The position numbers and the translations under genes were made by a program. Of a DNA stretch of 64,000 nt, positions 53,779 to 62,472 are shown piece after piece. The stretch is from Chitinophaga qingshengii (GTDB lineage Bacteria; Bacteroidota; Bacteroidia; Chitinophagales; Chitinophagaceae): NCBI RefSeq assembly GCF_014529935.1, contig NZ_JACVFC010000001.1, forward strand, positions 2,108,001 to 2,172,000, written 5' to 3'. The notes under the pieces were generated by a model. That model was given only the letters and a program-made list of their open reading frames with translations, searched no databases and was not told the origin of the DNA. Numbering within the stretch: position 1 is the first letter of the stretch; each line of letters begins with the position of its first letter.

Positions 53779-55017
53779 CTAACTTCTGCGGTAACCTCTC
53801 CAGCCGTAATAGAAAACTACCACGAAACAGAGCATCGGGATACCGTAGGAAATGGCGGTGGAATACTTTTCTGTTACAACCCCCATCAGGTAAGGAACAG
53901 ATGCCCCGCCCACGATAGACATCACAATAAAGGAAGCACCCTTTTTAGTATGTTTTCCCAGGTCTTTTACGCCGAGGGCGAAAATAGTCGGGAACATGAT
54001 AGACATAAAGAAAAATACCGCGATCAGCGCGTAAACAGAAGCGGCGCCGCTGCCTGTCATCACAAAAGCGCATAACAGCACATTGACGAAGGCATACACC
54101 GCCAACAGCACGTTGGGTGCTATTTTGCGCATCAGGGCAGTACCTACGAAACGGCCGGCCAGGAACAACACCATGCCGGCAGACAGCAGGTAAGCCGCCT
54201 TTTCGTTGGAGGTACCCTGCCAGTATTCGGTGGCATAGTTGATAAACAACGCTCCTACACCTACCTGTGCAGCCACGTAAAAGAACTGCGCAATCACGCC
54301 GCCTACAAAGTGCTTATGGGCAAAAAGCGGTCTTTCATCTTTCATCACGGCTTCGCCTTCCGCCTCAGCCTCTTTGATTTCAGGCAATTGGGTACGGTAG
54401 AAAAATCCTGCTATCAGCAGTACTACAAAGCCGATCACGATATAAGTCAGCTGAACGCTGGTGAGGTCATCTTTCCCGCCACCGAAAAACAGTGCGCCAC
54501 CGATTACAGGACCGAGGAAAGAACCCAGGCCATTAAAACACTGTGACAGGTTCAGGCGTTGTTCGGAAGACTCCTTCGGACCCAGTACCGTTACATACGG
54601 ATTGGCAGCCGTTTCCAGGCAGGCCAGCCCGCAAGCGAGTATAAACAATGACAACAGGAAGAAGTCAAAATTCAGCGCCCTGGCTGAGGGATAAAACAGG
54701 AACGCGCCGGCTGCATATAGCAGCAGTCCCATGATAATTCCCTTCTTGTAGCCGAATTTGTTCATGAACATACCTGCCGGTAAGGCCATGATAAAATAAG
54801 CGCCAAAGTAAGCACCCTGCAGTAAAGTAGAGCGTTTGGGCGTAATATTGAGCACTTCCTGGAAGTGTTTGTTCAGCACATCCAGCAAGCCGTAAGCCAG
54901 TCCCCATAAAAAGAAAAGACTGGTTACCAGTATAAACGGAAAAAGGTAGTTGCCAGCCTGTTTCCCGTTGGATGGACTGCTGGTATAGGTGGAATTACTT
55001 ACTGCGCCTCCGGCCAT
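53779..55017 (-). CDS. fucP: L-fucose:H+ symporter (FucP family)
   Basis: A 412-residue major facilitator protein with about 12 membrane helices. FucP-subfamily signatures are SLFFLWGLAYGLLDVLNKHFQ at the first helix, FGAYFIMALPAGMFMNKFGYKKGIIMGL and LETAANPYVTVLGP. The last stretch is common to sugar transporters of this branch. The substrate is taken as L-fucose because the gene ends a run of fucose-oxidation genes; glucose/galactose or N-acetylglucosamine relatives share the fold. It follows the dehydrogenase gene by 58 nt. Confidence 0.88.
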   Translation of the reverse strand: MAGGAVSNSTYTSSPSNGKQAGNYLFPFILVTSLFFLWGLAYGLLDVLNKHFQEVLNITPKRSTLLQGAYFGAYFIMALPAGMFMNKFGYKKGIIMGLLLYAAGAFLFYPSARALNFDFFLLSLFILACGLACLETAANPYVTVLGPKESSEQRLNLSQCFNGLGSFLGPVIGGALFFGGGKDDLTSVQLTYIVIGFVVLLIAGFFYRTQLPEIKEAEAEGEAVMKDERPLFAHKHFVGGVIAQFFYVAAQVGVGALFINYATEYWQGTSNEKAAYLLSAGMVLFLAGRFVGTALMRKIAPNVLLAVYAFVNVLLCAFVMTGSGAASVYALIAVFFFMSIMFPTIFALGVKDLGKHTKKGASFIVMSIVGGASVPYLMGVVTEKYSTAISYGIPMLCFVVVFYYGWRGYRRS

Positions 55018-55075
55018 AACGAAGAGTTTGTTGTTTTCAGGTTAAAGTATAATGTATCAGTTGATGGGCAAATGC

Positions 55076-55858
55076 TTAGCTGATGGACCTGTCGAGGTGT
55101 GTATAACCTCCGTCAACGAATAATATCTGTCCGGTTGTATGCGATGAGCGGGGAGACAGCAGGAACACGGTAGTGTTGGCGATCTCTTCGGAAGTGGTCA
55201 TCCGGCGTTCGAAAGGAATTTTGCTGGTGATAGCAGCCAGTTTTTCTTTTGGATCAGGCAGGGAATTGATCCAGGTCTCATAAAGCGGAGTCCATACTTC
55301 TGCCGGGATGACGGTGTTCACGCGTACGGAATGAGGCAGCAGTTCTACCGCCCATTCGCGGGTAAGCGCGTTGATGGCGCCTTTGGAAGCCGCATAGCCG
55401 GAGGTGTTACCCTGACCGGTAGTGGCTACTTTGGAGCCGATATTAACGATATTGCCTTTCGTGCTTTTCAGGTAAGGCAATGCGAAGTGTGCAAGATTGT
55501 AGTAGTGTGACAGGTTGTTTTGCAGCGACTGCATAAAACGTTCAGGGCTGCCGCTTTCCAGTCCTACCCCATCGTTGGCGCCGGCGTTGTTAACCAGTCC
55601 ATCTATCTTACCATATTTTGCAATGGTTTCAGCGATTACTTTGCGGCAGTCTTCCACTGCAGACAGTTCAGCTTTAACACCATGTGCCTGTCCGCCCGCT
55701 GAGATGATCTCATTCACGGTTTTAGTGTTGTCTGCTTCATTTCTGCCGGCAATTACGACGATTCCTCCTTCTGCTGCTACCAGTTTTGCAATACCTTCTC
55801 CAATACCTTTGGCGCCGCCGGTAACGATAATCACTTTTCCCTGTAATCCTAAATCCAT
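55076..55858 (-). CDS. SDR-family L-fucose dehydrogenase (probable)
   Basis: A 260-residue classical short-chain dehydrogenase with TGGAKGIG (13-20), NNAG in LVNNAGANDG, and catalytic Ser and Tyr-x3-Lys in NIGSKVATTGQGNTSGYAASKGA. The C-terminus with GQILFVDGGYTHLDRS is standard. In this cluster it should oxidise L-fucose to L-fucono-lactone, with the lactonase gene directly upstream (12 nt). The assignment comes from context; sequence alone only secures the SDR class. Confidence 0.82.
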   Translation of the reverse strand: MDLGLQGKVIIVTGGAKGIGEGIAKLVAAEGGIVVIAGRNEADNTKTVNEIISAGGQAHGVKAELSAVEDCRKVIAETIAKYGKIDGLVNNAGANDGVGLESGSPERFMQSLQNNLSHYYNLAHFALPYLKSTKGNIVNIGSKVATTGQGNTSGYAASKGAINALTREWAVELLPHSVRVNTVIPAEVWTPLYETWINSLPDPKEKLAAITSKIPFERRMTTSEEIANTTVFLLSPRSSHTTGQILFVDGGYTHLDRSIS

Positions 55859-55870
55859 ATACGCTTTATA

Positions 55871-56698
55871 TTATAGATGATAAAATGAGATGGCATTGCC
55901 TCCCATAATGTTGTTTTGTTCTGATGTTGATAATTTATTGATGTAGCGGGTGATGATTTCTTTCACTTCGCTGTATTCCGCTGCCAGCAGGCATACCGGC
56001 CAGTCGGAGCCGAACATGAGCCGGTTGGGGCCGAAGCAATCGAGCACTACATCGAGGAATGGTTCGAAATGTTCCGGCTGCCAATGTTGCCAGTCGGCTT
56101 CCGTAACGAGTCCGCTGAGTTTACAGTATACATTCGGCGATTGGGCGATGTGGCGCATATGTGCAGCCCATTCATCCAGCGCGCCGGTTTTAAAATCCGG
56201 TTTAGCTACGTGATCTATTACGAAACGGTGGTCCGGGAATTTTTTCACAAACGCTGCGGTGGCTGTTAACTGTTTCGGATATACGAGGATATCGTAAGAA
56301 AACCCGAAATCGGCCAGGGCGGCGATACCGCGGCAAAACTCGTCCCCGAGCAGAAAATTATTGTCTGGTTCTCCCTGCACAATATGCCGGAAACCTTTTA
56401 GTTTGGGATGCGTGGCATAGGCCGCCAGATGCTCCCGTACAGCGGGATGGCGCAGGTCTGTCCATCCAACCACTCCTTTAATAAACGGATATTTATCCGC
56501 CAGGTCCAGCAGGAAAGCGGTTTCGTTTTCCGACTGGTCTGCCTGTACCGCTACACAACCGTGTACGCCGTTGGCGGCCAGCACGGGTTCCAGGTGTTCC
56601 GGAAAGAAGTCGCCCCGGATCACCTGCATGGAATCATCTATCCAGGCGTCGCGGATGGGATCATATTGCCAGAAATGCTGATGTGCGTCGATTACCAT
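55871..56698 (-). CDS. Amidohydrolase-family L-fuconolactonase (probable)
   Basis: The 275-residue TIM-barrel hydrolase begins VIDAHQHFWQYDP with the HxH metal motif at residues 6-8. It has GVVGWTDLRHP, LKGFRHIVQGEPD, FVIDHVAKPD and the terminal Asp in MFGSDWPVC. These features match the amidohydrolase_2 lactonases, including L-fucono-1,5-lactonase and L-rhamnono-lactonase. With neighbouring fucose dehydrogenase and transporter genes, hydrolysis of fuconolactone to fuconate is the likely role. An inverted repeat separates it from the mutarotase gene upstream. Confidence 0.87.
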   Translation of the reverse strand: MVIDAHQHFWQYDPIRDAWIDDSMQVIRGDFFPEHLEPVLAANGVHGCVAVQADQSENETAFLLDLADKYPFIKGVVGWTDLRHPAVREHLAAYATHPKLKGFRHIVQGEPDNNFLLGDEFCRGIAALADFGFSYDILVYPKQLTATAAFVKKFPDHRFVIDHVAKPDFKTGALDEWAAHMRHIAQSPNVYCKLSGLVTEADWQHWQPEHFEPFLDVVLDCFGPNRLMFGSDWPVCLLAAEYSEVKEIITRYINKLSTSEQNNIMGGNAISFYHL

Positions 56699-56712
56699 AA
56701 AATCATTTAGAG

Positions 56713-56791
56713 ATTTTTTGATTTTCGATTTTTTGATTTTGTGGAGATTATGTTTGGCTCCCCGAAATCAAAAAATCGAAAATCAAAAAAT
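56713..56791. repeat. Perfect 27-bp AT-rich inverted repeat
   Basis: Arms 56713-56739 and 56765-56791 are exactly complementary over 27 bp (two TTTTTTGATTTTCG-like units per arm) with a 25-nt centre. The right arm ends directly at the TAA stop codon (56792-56794) of the mutarotase gene. It divides the fucose cluster into two parts. Confidence 0.88.
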
Positions 56792-57121
56792 TTATAAATC
56801 AAAAATCTTATCCATGATGATCCATTTCTCTCCGGGTTTGGCTACCGGCAATGCCTGCTGGTATTTCCACATCAGCTGTTCCCATTCCTGTACTGTAGGA
56901 TTGGCAGCATCCATGGCGCCTTTGCGTTCAAAAGAGAAGGTATCGTTTACTTCCATGATCATAAACAAGCGGTTACCGGCGCGATAGATTTCCATGTTTT
57001 GGATACCGCTGTCGGTGATGCTTTTTTTGATCTCCGGCCATACGTCCCGGTGATAGTTTTCATATTCGGCTATCAGCTGCGGATCGTTGACCAGGTCCAG
57101 TGCCAGGCAATAACGTGTCAT
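56792..57121 (-). CDS. RhaM-type sugar mutarotase (probable L-fucose mutarotase)
   Basis: The 109-residue protein is of the L-rhamnose mutarotase family: RYCLALDLVNDPQLIAEYENYHRDVWPEI with the conserved Tyr and His of the active site, GIQNMEIYRAGNRLFMIMEV and a C-terminal WKYQQALPVAKPGEKWIIMDKIFDL. It should interconvert sugar anomers, providing the form used by the dehydrogenase. In this cluster the substrate is more likely L-fucose than rhamnose. It is 6 nt downstream of the FAH-family gene. Confidence 0.87.
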   Translation of the reverse strand: MTRYCLALDLVNDPQLIAEYENYHRDVWPEIKKSITDSGIQNMEIYRAGNRLFMIMEVNDTFSFERKGAMDAANPTVQEWEQLMWKYQQALPVAKPGEKWIIMDKIFDL

Positions 57122-57127
57122 AAGCGG

Positions 57128-57979
57128 TTATTTATAAGCTACGGCTGTTTGTTTGGAAGTGCCCAGGCCATCGATGCCCAGTTCCACCACATCTCCTGGT
57201 TTGATGTATACCTGCGGGTTCATACCGAGGCCTACACCTGCCGGTGTACCGGTGGAGATCACATCACCCGGGAGCAGGGTCATGAACTCGCTCAGGTAGG
57301 ACACCACTTTCTGTACATTGAAGATGAAGTTGGAGGTGTTGCCATCCTGCATTTTCCGGCCGTTAACGGTGAGCCATAAACGCAGATTGTTCACGTCTGC
57401 GATTTCGTCTTTCGTAGCCAGCCAGGGGCCCATTGGCGCGAAGGTGTCGCAGCTTTTGCCTTTTACCCACTGACCGTTTCTTTCCAGCTGGAAAGCGCGC
57501 TCGCTGTAATCGTTGTGCAGGCAGTAGCCGGCCACGTAGTCCAGGGCGTCTTTTTCTTCCACATAGCTGGCTTTTTTACCGATTACCACAGCCAGTTCCA
57601 CTTCCCAGTCTGTTTTCTGGCTGTTGCGTGGAATGACCAGGTCATCGTTAGGGCCTACCAGGGCGGTAGTGCTTTTGAAAAACACGATCGGTTCCGTAGG
57701 GATCGGTGCATTGGTTTCGCGGGCGTGGTCGGCGTAGTTCAGACCGATGCACACGATTTTGGAAGGCCGTAAAAAGGGAGCGCCCAGGCGGGTACCGGCA
57801 GGTACCTGCGGACAGGAAGCGCCGTTTTGTTCCCACCATTGGGACAGGCGTTCCAGGCCGTTGGTAGCCAGAAATTGTTCGCCGAAATCTTCTCCAAAAG
57901 CGCTGACGTCAAACATGCCTGCTGCTGTAACAATGCCCGGTTTCTCTTGTCCCGGTAAACCAAACCTGATCAGTTTCAT
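57128..57979 (-). CDS. FAH-family hydrolase, probable 2,4-diketo-3-deoxy-L-fuconate hydrolase
   Basis: The 283-residue enzyme has the fumarylacetoacetate-hydrolase C-terminal domain: KIVCIGLNYADHARETN, SQKTDWEVELAVVIGK (metal-binding acidic residues), DYVAGYCLHNDYSERAFQ, GKSCDTFAPMGPWL and MTLLPGDVISTGTPAGVGLG. Members are annotated as ureidoglycolate lyase or diketo-fuconate hydrolase; the cluster favours the latter, splitting diketo-deoxyfuconate into pyruvate and lactate. It lies 24 nt after the lipoprotein gene. Confidence 0.87.
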   Translation of the reverse strand: MKLIRFGLPGQEKPGIVTAAGMFDVSAFGEDFGEQFLATNGLERLSQWWEQNGASCPQVPAGTRLGAPFLRPSKIVCIGLNYADHARETNAPIPTEPIVFFKSTTALVGPNDDLVIPRNSQKTDWEVELAVVIGKKASYVEEKDALDYVAGYCLHNDYSERAFQLERNGQWVKGKSCDTFAPMGPWLATKDEIADVNNLRLWLTVNGRKMQDGNTSNFIFNVQKVVSYLSEFMTLLPGDVISTGTPAGVGLGMNPQVYIKPGDVVELGIDGLGTSKQTAVAYK

Positions 57980-58003
57980 TTCAATATTTTTAATTGTTAT
58001 CCT

Positions 58004-58762
58004 TTAGTCTTTCTTGATTTCTTTTAGCGTTTTCACCTGCAGCCGGCCATTGTCTACCTTCAGATCGATGAAAGGTTCTGCCTTGCCATCTTTTACGAGG
58101 GAAAAATAAACGTGGTCCGCCTCGGAAGTTTGCTGGATGGTAGGCTGATATCCTGTTGGGATACCGATGTACATGCTTTTTTGTACGCCACCGAATTCCA
58201 CATACAGCTCCACGCTGTCGGGACTGTTGTCCGGCTTAATTTCCGCAACGAAATCGGCAATGATCTGGCCCGACTGCATGTTTTTGCTGTACTTTTTGGT
58301 CAGATTGCCGGTAGCCGATACTTTACCCAGGCCCATGGTGTTTTCCATGTATTTCCAGATGGGTTCCGGCGGAGCGGTAGCCCACAGGATTTTCAGGTCG
58401 TTGCCTTCCTGGCTGGCATGGTAATACCGTACGGCGTGGTTAGCCTTCAGCACGCCGATATAGGCGCTGTTGGGCTGGTCCCACAGTACTTTAAAGACTT
58501 CCGCATCTGGTGCGTCTTTTAATATTACCTGTTCAAAACTTTTTTCTTTTTTCAGATCTTTTATCTGAAACTTAATGGTGATCTGCTGGGTGTCTTTATC
58601 TCTGCCTGTAATTGCTACGTCCACTGTGCCTGCTGGCGTAGCAGGTGTAATGGAAGCAGTAGCAGCTGTTTCAGTGCCGTTATTTTTTGTTCCGGTTCCC
58701 GAATTACAGGCGGTAAAGGCAATTGCTGCCATGCCTACCAGCCATCCACGAAAATGTTGCAT
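58004..58762 (-). CDS. Lipoprotein of unknown function inside the fucose cluster
   Basis: A 252-residue protein with a signal peptide and lipobox FTAC (Cys19), then a Thr/Ala-rich linker (GTGTKNNGTETAATASITPATPAGT). The folded part begins VDVAITGRDKDTQQITIKFQIKDL and has beta-rich text with charged loops, ending FIDLKVDNGRLQVKTLKEIKKD. I do not recognise a family. It sits between the keto-deoxy-fuconate dehydrogenase and hydrolase genes on the same strand, 24 nt before the latter, so co-expression with fucose metabolism is likely. A role in sugar binding is conceivable but unsupported. Confidence 0.7.
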   Translation of the reverse strand: MQHFRGWLVGMAAIAFTACNSGTGTKNNGTETAATASITPATPAGTVDVAITGRDKDTQQITIKFQIKDLKKEKSFEQVILKDAPDAEVFKVLWDQPNSAYIGVLKANHAVRYYHASQEGNDLKILWATAPPEPIWKYMENTMGLGKVSATGNLTKKYSKNMQSGQIIADFVAEIKPDNSPDSVELYVEFGGVQKSMYIGIPTGYQPTIQQTSEADHVYFSLVKDGKAEPFIDLKVDNGRLQVKTLKEIKKD

Positions 58763-58837
58763 AATCGTTATTAATGATTGATGAATGAATAGGTTGAAAG
58801 ATAATAACGTTCAGCTATATTCATCACATTCAATCTA

Positions 58838-59620
58838 TTAATTATTTAACCTGATAAACCCGCCATCGATCGGATAATCCGTTCCGGTGATGAATCCTGC
58901 CTCATCGGAGCAGAGGTAGAGGGCCAGGTGACCCACTTCTACCGGCTTGGCCATACGGCCTATGGGCTGGGTTTTGCTGAGTTTATCAAACATTTCGGCT
59001 TCTTTACCGGGATAATTTTTGGCGATGAAACCGTCTACAAACGGAGTATGTACCCTGGCCGGAGAAATACAGTTGCAACGGATATTGCTGCCCAGGTAAT
59101 CTTTGGCTGCGGAGAGGGTCATGGTGAGTACCGCGCCTTTGCTCATAGAGTAGGCAAACCTGTCGGGGATACCTACGCTGGAAGCGATGGAAGCCACATT
59201 GAGGATAACGCCGCCGCCCTGGGCTTTCATTTGTTTAATCACCGCATACATGCAGTTATAGGTACCTTTCACATTAACCTGGTATACCCGGTCAAAATCC
59301 TGTTCAGCTGTATTTTCCAGGTTACCCACATGTGCGATACCGGCGCAATTCACCAGGATATCCAGTTTACCGGCCTGTTGCGCGATGCTGTCCATCACAT
59401 TGATCACCGCCGCCTGGTCAGCTACGTTGCAGGCATGTACGGTTACCTGTCCGCCTGCTGCCTTAATTTCCTCCGCCGTATGGCGGCCCCCTTCTTCATT
59501 CAGCTCTATAATATGCACGTTTGCACCCTGGGCGCCAAAAGTTTTGGCGATCGCCTGTCCTATGCCGCTACCACCTCCGGTGATAACCGCCACTTTGTGA
59601 TCTAATCTGAACAGCTCCAT
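58838..59620 (-). CDS. SDR-family 2-keto-3-deoxy-L-fuconate dehydrogenase (probable)
   Basis: A 260-residue short-chain dehydrogenase with TGGGSGIGQA (14-23), NCAGIAHVG, and the catalytic Ser and Tyr in NVASIASSVGIPDRFAYSMSKGAVL. The end GFITGTDYPIDGGFIRLNN is typical. The unusual CISPARVHTPFVDGFI stretch is seen in keto-deoxy-fuconate dehydrogenases. It should oxidise 2-keto-3-deoxy-L-fuconate to the 2,4-diketo form used by the downstream hydrolase. It is the first gene of the cluster. The upstream neighbour is divergent. Confidence 0.84.
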   Translation of the reverse strand: MELFRLDHKVAVITGGGSGIGQAIAKTFGAQGANVHIIELNEEGGRHTAEEIKAAGGQVTVHACNVADQAAVINVMDSIAQQAGKLDILVNCAGIAHVGNLENTAEQDFDRVYQVNVKGTYNCMYAVIKQMKAQGGGVILNVASIASSVGIPDRFAYSMSKGAVLTMTLSAAKDYLGSNIRCNCISPARVHTPFVDGFIAKNYPGKEAEMFDKLSKTQPIGRMAKPVEVGHLALYLCSDEAGFITGTDYPIDGGFIRLNN

Positions 59621-59766
59621 ATTAAAAAATTTAAGGGTTCTAAAATACCTAATTTACAACGCGGTTTACAATTGTATTTTCACTGTATTTCATACTTTCT
59701 TGCCTATTTTCTCGCAAAATTCAATAATTTCCGGAGCTAATGCGAGATTTTTCATCTATAGATGTC

Positions 59767-60444
59767 ATGAGAAGACTAATATTAACGGCCTTGCTGGGGG
59801 GCCTCGTGCAGGGCGCTGTCGCCCAGCAGATCAAGCCCAATAAGTATGGATTGCCGGTAGTAGAAAATACAGCCCAATATGAGCAACTGGTAAAAAAGGA
59901 CGGCAGCCAGCAGCTGGTGGACCTGGAGGAGTTTATCCCGCATATCCGGAAAGATGTGCGTTATGCCACCACCAATAATTTCACCAAACAGCGGTTGTAT
60001 ACCAACACGAAGATCTATCTCCGCCGGCCGGCAGCGGAGAAACTAAAGGCCGTACAAGCCGTGCTGAACAGGAAGGGATATACGCTGCTGATCTACGATG
60101 CCTATCGCCCCTACCGGGTAACGGAGGAGATGTTTAAAATAGTGCCCAACGACCTATACGCAGCCGATCCCCGCAAAGGATCAGGGCATAACCGCGGCGT
60201 AGCCGTTGATTTATCGATGGCCGATCTTAAAACAGGAAAGCCCGTGGCGATGCCAACGGACTTCGATGATTTCACCAAAAAGGCGCATGAGAATTATGTT
60301 CCTGCAGATCCGGTGGTAGCAGCTAATCGCCAATTACTGCGCGAGACCATGAAACAACACGGTTTCAAGGGGTCCCGCACAGAATGGTGGCATTTTTATC
60401 TTCCTGATTACAAAAAATATCCGCTCATGGATATCTTTTTTTAA
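59767..60444 (+). CDS. M15-family D-Ala-D-Ala dipeptidase (VanX/DdpX-like), secreted
   Basis: The start at 59767 (MRRLILTALLGGLVQG, cleavage after AVA) gives a signal peptide and 225 residues; an ATG at 59740 would hide the signal. The zinc motif SGHNRGVAVDLS supplies His and Asp, and TEWWHFY supplies the catalytic Glu and the third ligand His. The YDAYRPYRVTEEMF stretch is family-specific. Exported VanX-type enzymes in non-resistant bacteria probably recycle peptidoglycan dipeptides rather than confer vancomycin resistance. Its last four nucleotides overlap the end of the convergent lipoprotein gene. Confidence 0.9.
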   Translation: MRRLILTALLGGLVQGAVAQQIKPNKYGLPVVENTAQYEQLVKKDGSQQLVDLEEFIPHIRKDVRYATTNNFTKQRLYTNTKIYLRRPAAEKLKAVQAVLNRKGYTLLIYDAYRPYRVTEEMFKIVPNDLYAADPRKGSGHNRGVAVDLSMADLKTGKPVAMPTDFDDFTKKAHENYVPADPVVAANRQLLRETMKQHGFKGSRTEWWHFYLPDYKKYPLMDIFF

Positions 60445-60806
60445 TTGATAACGATGGTATCAATAGCCCCATCAAACGGGCCCCATTTGTAATAATACGT
60501 GCCAGCCGCCGGTGTTTTAAAGGCGTAAGGCACTTGTTCCATGTGAAGCGTGTCTGAACAATCACATCCTGTACTCAGGGATTTCAGGTATATCACGTGT
60601 ATACCGGAAGAGTCACGGTCTTCAAAACCGCCGAATCGTTCACACCGGGTGGTGTAATAACTGATGTTAAAACGGAGGCTGTCCGCTGCGCCTTGTACAC
60701 GGGCGGCTTTCAAGGGTGGGTAATAATGGTCGACACAGGGAGTCTTATGACATCCCGTCGCTAAGAAAAAAAATACGACCCCAAAAAAGACATGGTTAAA
60801 ATTCAT
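60441..60806 (-). CDS. Small lipoprotein of unknown function
   Basis: A 121-residue protein with a signal peptide and lipobox ATGC (Cys19). The mature part is a small domain with paired cysteines (TTRCERFGG, STGCDCSD) and beta-rich text ending GTYYYKWGPFDGAIDTIVIN. The family is not recognised. The stop codon overlaps the stop of the convergent VanX-type gene by four nucleotides, so neither has a separate terminator. Confidence 0.65.
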   Translation of the reverse strand: MNFNHVFFGVVFFFLATGCHKTPCVDHYYPPLKAARVQGAADSLRFNISYYTTRCERFGGFEDRDSSGIHVIYLKSLSTGCDCSDTLHMEQVPYAFKTPAAGTYYYKWGPFDGAIDTIVIN

Positions 60807-60883
60807 AATGGGTAATTTAAGTGATCTTAGTTGTTTGCGGGAACGCTTTCTGCAAAAACTATGCTACAACCCATTTCGAATAA

Positions 60884-60921
60884 AAAACGGAGTTGCCGGT
60901 TATACACCGCAACTCCGTTTT
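60884..60921 (-). terminator. Terminator of the leu operon
   Basis: A perfect 13-bp stem (60884-60896/60909-60921) with a 12-nt loop lies 18 nt past the leuA stop. On the minus strand it is followed by a run of T. Confidence 0.88.
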
Positions 60922-60939
60922 ACCTGTTGTTGGCAATAG

Positions 60940-62445
60940 TTAGTATATCTTGTTCAGCGCATCTACATAAGCGTGTACAGAAGCGTTCACGATATCGGTA
61001 GAATAACCGAAACCATAGAAGGACTGTCCTTTGTGTTTTACGCGCATATTTACTTTACTTACATCTTCACTACCGCCATGCATGGCCTGGATGCTGAATT
61101 CATCGAGTTCAATTTCATCCTTGATGATAGCATGGATAGCATTGATGGTAGCGTTTACCGGACCATTACCGGCGGCGCTGGCTTCGCGGTCTTCTCCGTT
61201 GATACGCAGTTTTACGGTAGCCATCGGACGTAGCGGATCACCGCATACTACTTGTAACAGAGTTACTTTAATGGCTTTATCATCGTAGTTTTTATTATCG
61301 CCGTCGCCCATCAGTTGCAGCAGGTCTGCATCGCTGATTTCTTTTTTGTTGTCGGCCATTTCGAGGAAACGTTGGTACACTTCATCGAGATTGATTTTTT
61401 CCATTTTGTAGCCCAGTCTTTCCAGGTGGTGTTTCAGCGCATGGCGGCCGCTACGGGCGGTGAGGATGATGGAATTGGAGTTGATACCTACGTCTTCCGG
61501 GTTGAGGATTTCGTAGTTCTCCCGGTGTTTCAGCACTCCATCCTGGTGAATACCGGAGCTGTGTGCGAAGGCGTTGCGGCCTACGATAGCTTTGTTTGGC
61601 TGCACCGGCATACGCATCATTTTCTCTACCAGTGTACTGATTTCGTAGATGCCTTTGGAGTTGATATTGGTATGATATCCCATTCCGTGGTGTGTTTTCA
61701 GGATCATGGCCACTTCTTCGAGGGAAGTGTTGCCGGCGCGTTCGCCGATACCGTTGATCGTACATTCCACCTGGCGGGCGCCGTTCATTACACCGGCGAT
61801 GGTGTTGGCAGTAGCCAGACCGAGGTCGTTGTGGCAGTGAACGGAGATAATCGCTTTATCGATATTGGAAACGTGATCTACCAGGTATTTGATTTTTGCG
61901 CCGTATTGATCGGGCAGGCAATAACCGTTGGTATCCGGAATGTTCACAGTAGTGGCACCGGCTGCAATCACCGCTTCAATCATCTGTGCGAGATAAGCAT
62001 TATCCGCGCGACCCGCATCTTCCGCAAAAAACTCCACATCATCGGTGAATTTACGGGCATATTTTACCGCAGCCACCGCGCGTTCCAGGATCTGTTCACG
62101 GGTGCTGTTGAATTTAAATTTGATGTGCATGTCCGAAGAGCCGATACCGGTATGGATACGCTTGCGTTTCGCAAAACGCAGCGCTTCCGCAGCCGCGTCA
62201 ATGTCGGTGGTGTTTGCACGGGTAAGGGCGCAAATAACGGGTTCTGTTACTGCTTTCGATATTTCCACCACGCTCTGGAAATCGCCAGGGCTGGAGATGG
62301 GGAAGCCGGCTTCGATGATATCTACACCCAATGCTTCCAGTTTTTTTGCTACAATAATTTTTTCGACGGTAGTCAGCTGGCAACCAGGCACCTGTTCGCC
62401 ATCACGCAGCGTGGTATCAAAGACGTATACACGATTTTTATCCAT
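60940..62445 (-). CDS. leuA: 2-isopropylmalate synthase
   Basis: LeuA condenses acetyl-CoA with 2-ketoisovalerate, the first committed step of leucine synthesis. The 501 residues have the catalytic start [16 protein letters not shown], the metal site in [28 protein letters not shown], and [12 protein letters not shown]. The C-terminal ~120 residues (from DADLLQLM...) form the leucine-binding regulatory domain, so feedback inhibition is expected. A citramalate synthase is less likely because the next genes are leuB and leuD. It is last in the operon. Confidence 0.95.
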   Translation of the reverse strand: MDKNRVYVFDTTLRDGEQVPGCQLTTVEKIIVAKKLEALGVDIIEAGFPISSPGDFQSVVEISKAVTEPVICALTRANTTDIDAAAEALRFAKRKRIHTGIGSSDMHIKFKFNSTREQILERAVAAVKYARKFTDDVEFFAEDAGRADNAYLAQMIEAVIAAGATTVNIPDTNGYCLPDQYGAKIKYLVDHVSNIDKAIISVHCHNDLGLATANTIAGVMNGARQVECTINGIGERAGNTSLEEVAMILKTHHGMGYHTNINSKGIYEISTLVEKMMRMPVQPNKAIVGRNAFAHSSGIHQDGVLKHRENYEILNPEDVGINSNSIILTARSGRHALKHHLERLGYKMEKINLDEVYQRFLEMADNKKEISDADLLQLMGDGDNKNYDDKAIKVTLLQVVCGDPLRPMATVKLRINGEDREASAAGNGPVNATINAIHAIIKDEIELDEFSIQAMHGGSEDVSKVNMRVKHKGQSFYGFGYSTDIVNASVHAYVDALNKIY

Positions 62446-62472
62446 GATAGTGTAATATTTTCTATGAAGAAA

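Noticed and set aside
59767..60444. Vancomycin-resistance gene (VanX)
   Set aside because: The protein has a signal peptide and no vanH, vanA or vanRS genes are nearby, so a peptidoglycan recycling role is more likely.
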